Shown: positions 6,144 through 7,197 of the stretch, piece after piece
Layout: each line of letters begins with the position of its first letter
How positions within the stretch are numbered: position 1 is the first letter of the stretch
Assembly: GCA_051646285.1 (NCBI GenBank)
Contig: JBOFCU010000206.1
Location: forward strand, 1 to 7,197
Direction of reading: 5' to 3'
Source of the DNA: Terrirubrum sp051646285
GTDB lineage: Bacteria > Pseudomonadota > Alphaproteobacteria > Rhizobiales > Beijerinckiaceae
Length of the DNA stretch: 7,197 nucleotides
The notes under the pieces: generated by a model
Told to the model about the DNA's origin: nothing
The model's input: the letters and a program-made list of their open reading frames with translations, nothing else
Databases searched by the model: none
Translations under genes and position numbers: made by a program

Positions 6144-6878
6144 ATGTATCCGGCCGCATCCCTGACGATGGATTATTATCTCAACCTGCTTGCCTTGGGA
6201 GATACCGGCTGGGGTGACGAGCTGCTTGGCGGCGCGTTTATCACGTTTTCACTGGCACTTGCGACATTACCATTCGGACTGGCGATTGGCCTTGCCATTG
6301 CGCTGATGTCGCGCAGCCATGGCTGGCTGACTCGGACATTCGCCACGGCCTTCACCACATTTTTCCGGGGCGTGCCGGAATTGCTGACGCTGTATATCAT
6401 CGGTTTTGGCTTGCCGATTGCGCTGAAAAAAGTCCTGCTGCTGATCGGTATCCAATCCAATTTCGATTTGCCCGCCTTTATCGCCGGCATGATCGCGCTG
6501 GGGCTGGTGGTTGGCGCGTTTTCATCAGAAGTCTGGACGGGTGCCCTCAATTCGGTCACCAAGGGCCAGCATGAGGCCGCTGCCGCGCTGGGGCTGACAA
6601 AAAAACAGTCCTTCCGTCTTGTGGTTTTTCCGCAACTGCTGCGCGTCGCCCTGCCCGGAATCGGCAATAACTGGATGGTATTGCTGAAGGAAACGTCACT
6701 GGTATCGGTGCTCGCCCTGCCCGACCTGATGTTCTGGACCGGGCGGGCCAATGTGGTGACCAAGGAACCCTTTTTATTTTTCGGCGCGGCCTGCCTGATT
6801 TATTTCTGCTTTTCGCTGCTGTCACAAAAGGGCCTCGACCGCATTGAATATACCCTGCATCGCGGAGCCATGCGATGA
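6144..6878 (+). CDS. Polar amino acid ABC transporter permease, HisQ-like
   Basis: Inner-membrane permease subunit of 244 residues from ATG 6144, or 236 from ATG 6168 (MDYYLNLLALG). The second is plausible because the first lies only 5 bases after the terminator T-run; neither has a clear ribosome binding site. The protein carries several hydrophobic segments and the family landmarks FFRGVPELL (73-81) and an EAA loop, GQHEAAAALGLTKKQSF (141-157), ending in LPGIGNN (170-176). This loop contacts the ATPase subunit. The sequence aligns by eye with HisQ along its length. It overlaps the next permease gene by 4 bases (ATGA), so the two are translationally coupled and would form a heterodimeric membrane pore. 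Confidence 0.92.
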   Translation: MYPAASLTMDYYLNLLALGDTGWGDELLGGAFITFSLALATLPFGLAIGLAIALMSRSHGWLTRTFATAFTTFFRGVPELLTLYIIGFGLPIALKKVLLLIGIQSNFDLPAFIAGMIALGLVVGAFSSEVWTGALNSVTKGQHEAAAALGLTKKQSFRLVVFPQLLRVALPGIGNNWMVLLKETSLVSVLALPDLMFWTGRANVVTKEPFLFFGAACLIYFCFSLLSQKGLDRIEYTLHRGAMR

Positions 6879-7197
6879 ACTGGTGCGAATATCCCGGTTT
6901 TTGGCTCGGCCACGAGGTATTGCAAAACTATGGCTGCCGCATGATGGGCGGATTATGGGTCACCATCAAGCTGGTGGCGATATCCGTGTTTCTGGGATTT
7001 TTTCTCGGGCTTGGGCTGGCGCTGCTGCGGCAATCGAAAAGCCGGTTGATTTCCGGCCCAGCCAAATTCTACATCACATTTTTTCGCGGCACGCCGCTAC
7101 TGGCGCAACTGTTCCTGATTTATTACGGCTCCGGGCAATTCCGCGCGTTCTGGGATTCGATCGGGCTGTGGTGGTTTTTCCGCAATGAATTCTGGTG
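6875..7197 (+). CDS. Polar amino acid ABC transporter permease, HisM-like (3' end cut by window)
   Basis: Second permease subunit, partner of the preceding one, read from ATG 6875 in ATGA overlap with its stop. The frame stays open for 107 codons to the right edge, so about half the protein is present. It starts MNWCEYPGFWLG, has a hydrophobic segment at about 29-51 (VTIKLVAISVFLGFFLGLGL), then FYITFFRGTPLLAQLFLIYY (about 65-84). That last segment holds the FRGTPL signature seen in HisM-type permeases. The EAA loop would lie beyond the edge, as probably would the ATPase gene. The extent and start are well supported by the overlap. Confidence 0.9.
   Translation, partial: MNWCEYPGFWLGHEVLQNYGCRMMGGLWVTIKLVAISVFLGFFLGLGLALLRQSKSRLISGPAKFYITFFRGTPLLAQLFLIYYGSGQFRAFWDSIGLWWFFRNEFW

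Noticed and set aside
6176..6763. Minus-strand open frame of 195 codons opposite the permease
   Set aside because: Shadow of the HisQ-like gene; Ser/Pro-rich translation without a domain.
6844..7188. Plus-strand open frame of 114 codons at the right end
   Set aside because: It is in a different frame from the second permease that begins at 6875 with a stop/start overlap and shows the FRGTPL signature. Its own translation resembles nothing.

Overview
The window (about 7.2 kb, fairly GC-rich) looks like chromosomal DNA of an alphaproteobacterium, most likely of the Hyphomicrobiales/Rhizobiales. I base this on protein style (a PhoQ/FeuQ-like kinase, an Mrp ATPase fused to a MIP18 domain, a polar amino acid ABC transporter) and base composition. 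No marker gene allows a species call. No tRNA, rRNA, CRISPR array, insertion sequence or phage gene was seen, and no gene-free gap reaches 300 bases.

Layout: (1) positions 2-1003 hold the 3' part of a sensor histidine kinase gene that enters from the left edge. (2) Convergent to it, on the minus strand at 1045-2121, is a YeeE/YedE (TsuA-like) thiosulfate/sulfur transporter with its three expected cysteines. (3) An AT-rich 175-base divergent region carries a good sigma70-type promoter for the transporter and overlapping AT palindromes. (4) A 173-residue protein I do not recognise is encoded on the plus strand at 2297-2818. (5) Convergent to it, at 2840-3961 on the minus strand, is a short, divergent SecY-like membrane protein that lacks the cytosolic loops used by canonical SecY. 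(6) Just upstream of it on the same strand (4035-5156) is an Mrp/ApbC-type iron-sulfur cluster carrier. (7) Divergent from mrp is a polar amino acid ABC transporter operon. It contains a periplasmic binding protein (5310-6086), a strong intrinsic terminator, a first permease (6144-6878) and a second permease overlapping it by four bases, cut by the right edge (6875 onward). The ATPase gene probably lies beyond the edge.

Functionally these are mostly separate transcription units: signal sensing, sulfur uptake, Fe-S cluster assembly and amino acid uptake. The binding-protein/permease block is a clear co-transcribed system, with an internal terminator that probably makes the binding protein more abundant than the permeases. 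The item most worth attention is the reduced SecY paralogue behind mrp, outside any ribosomal-protein operon. I found no convincing multi-gene novel system. The unknown 173-residue protein and the palindromic region beside it are the other loci not explained by known families.
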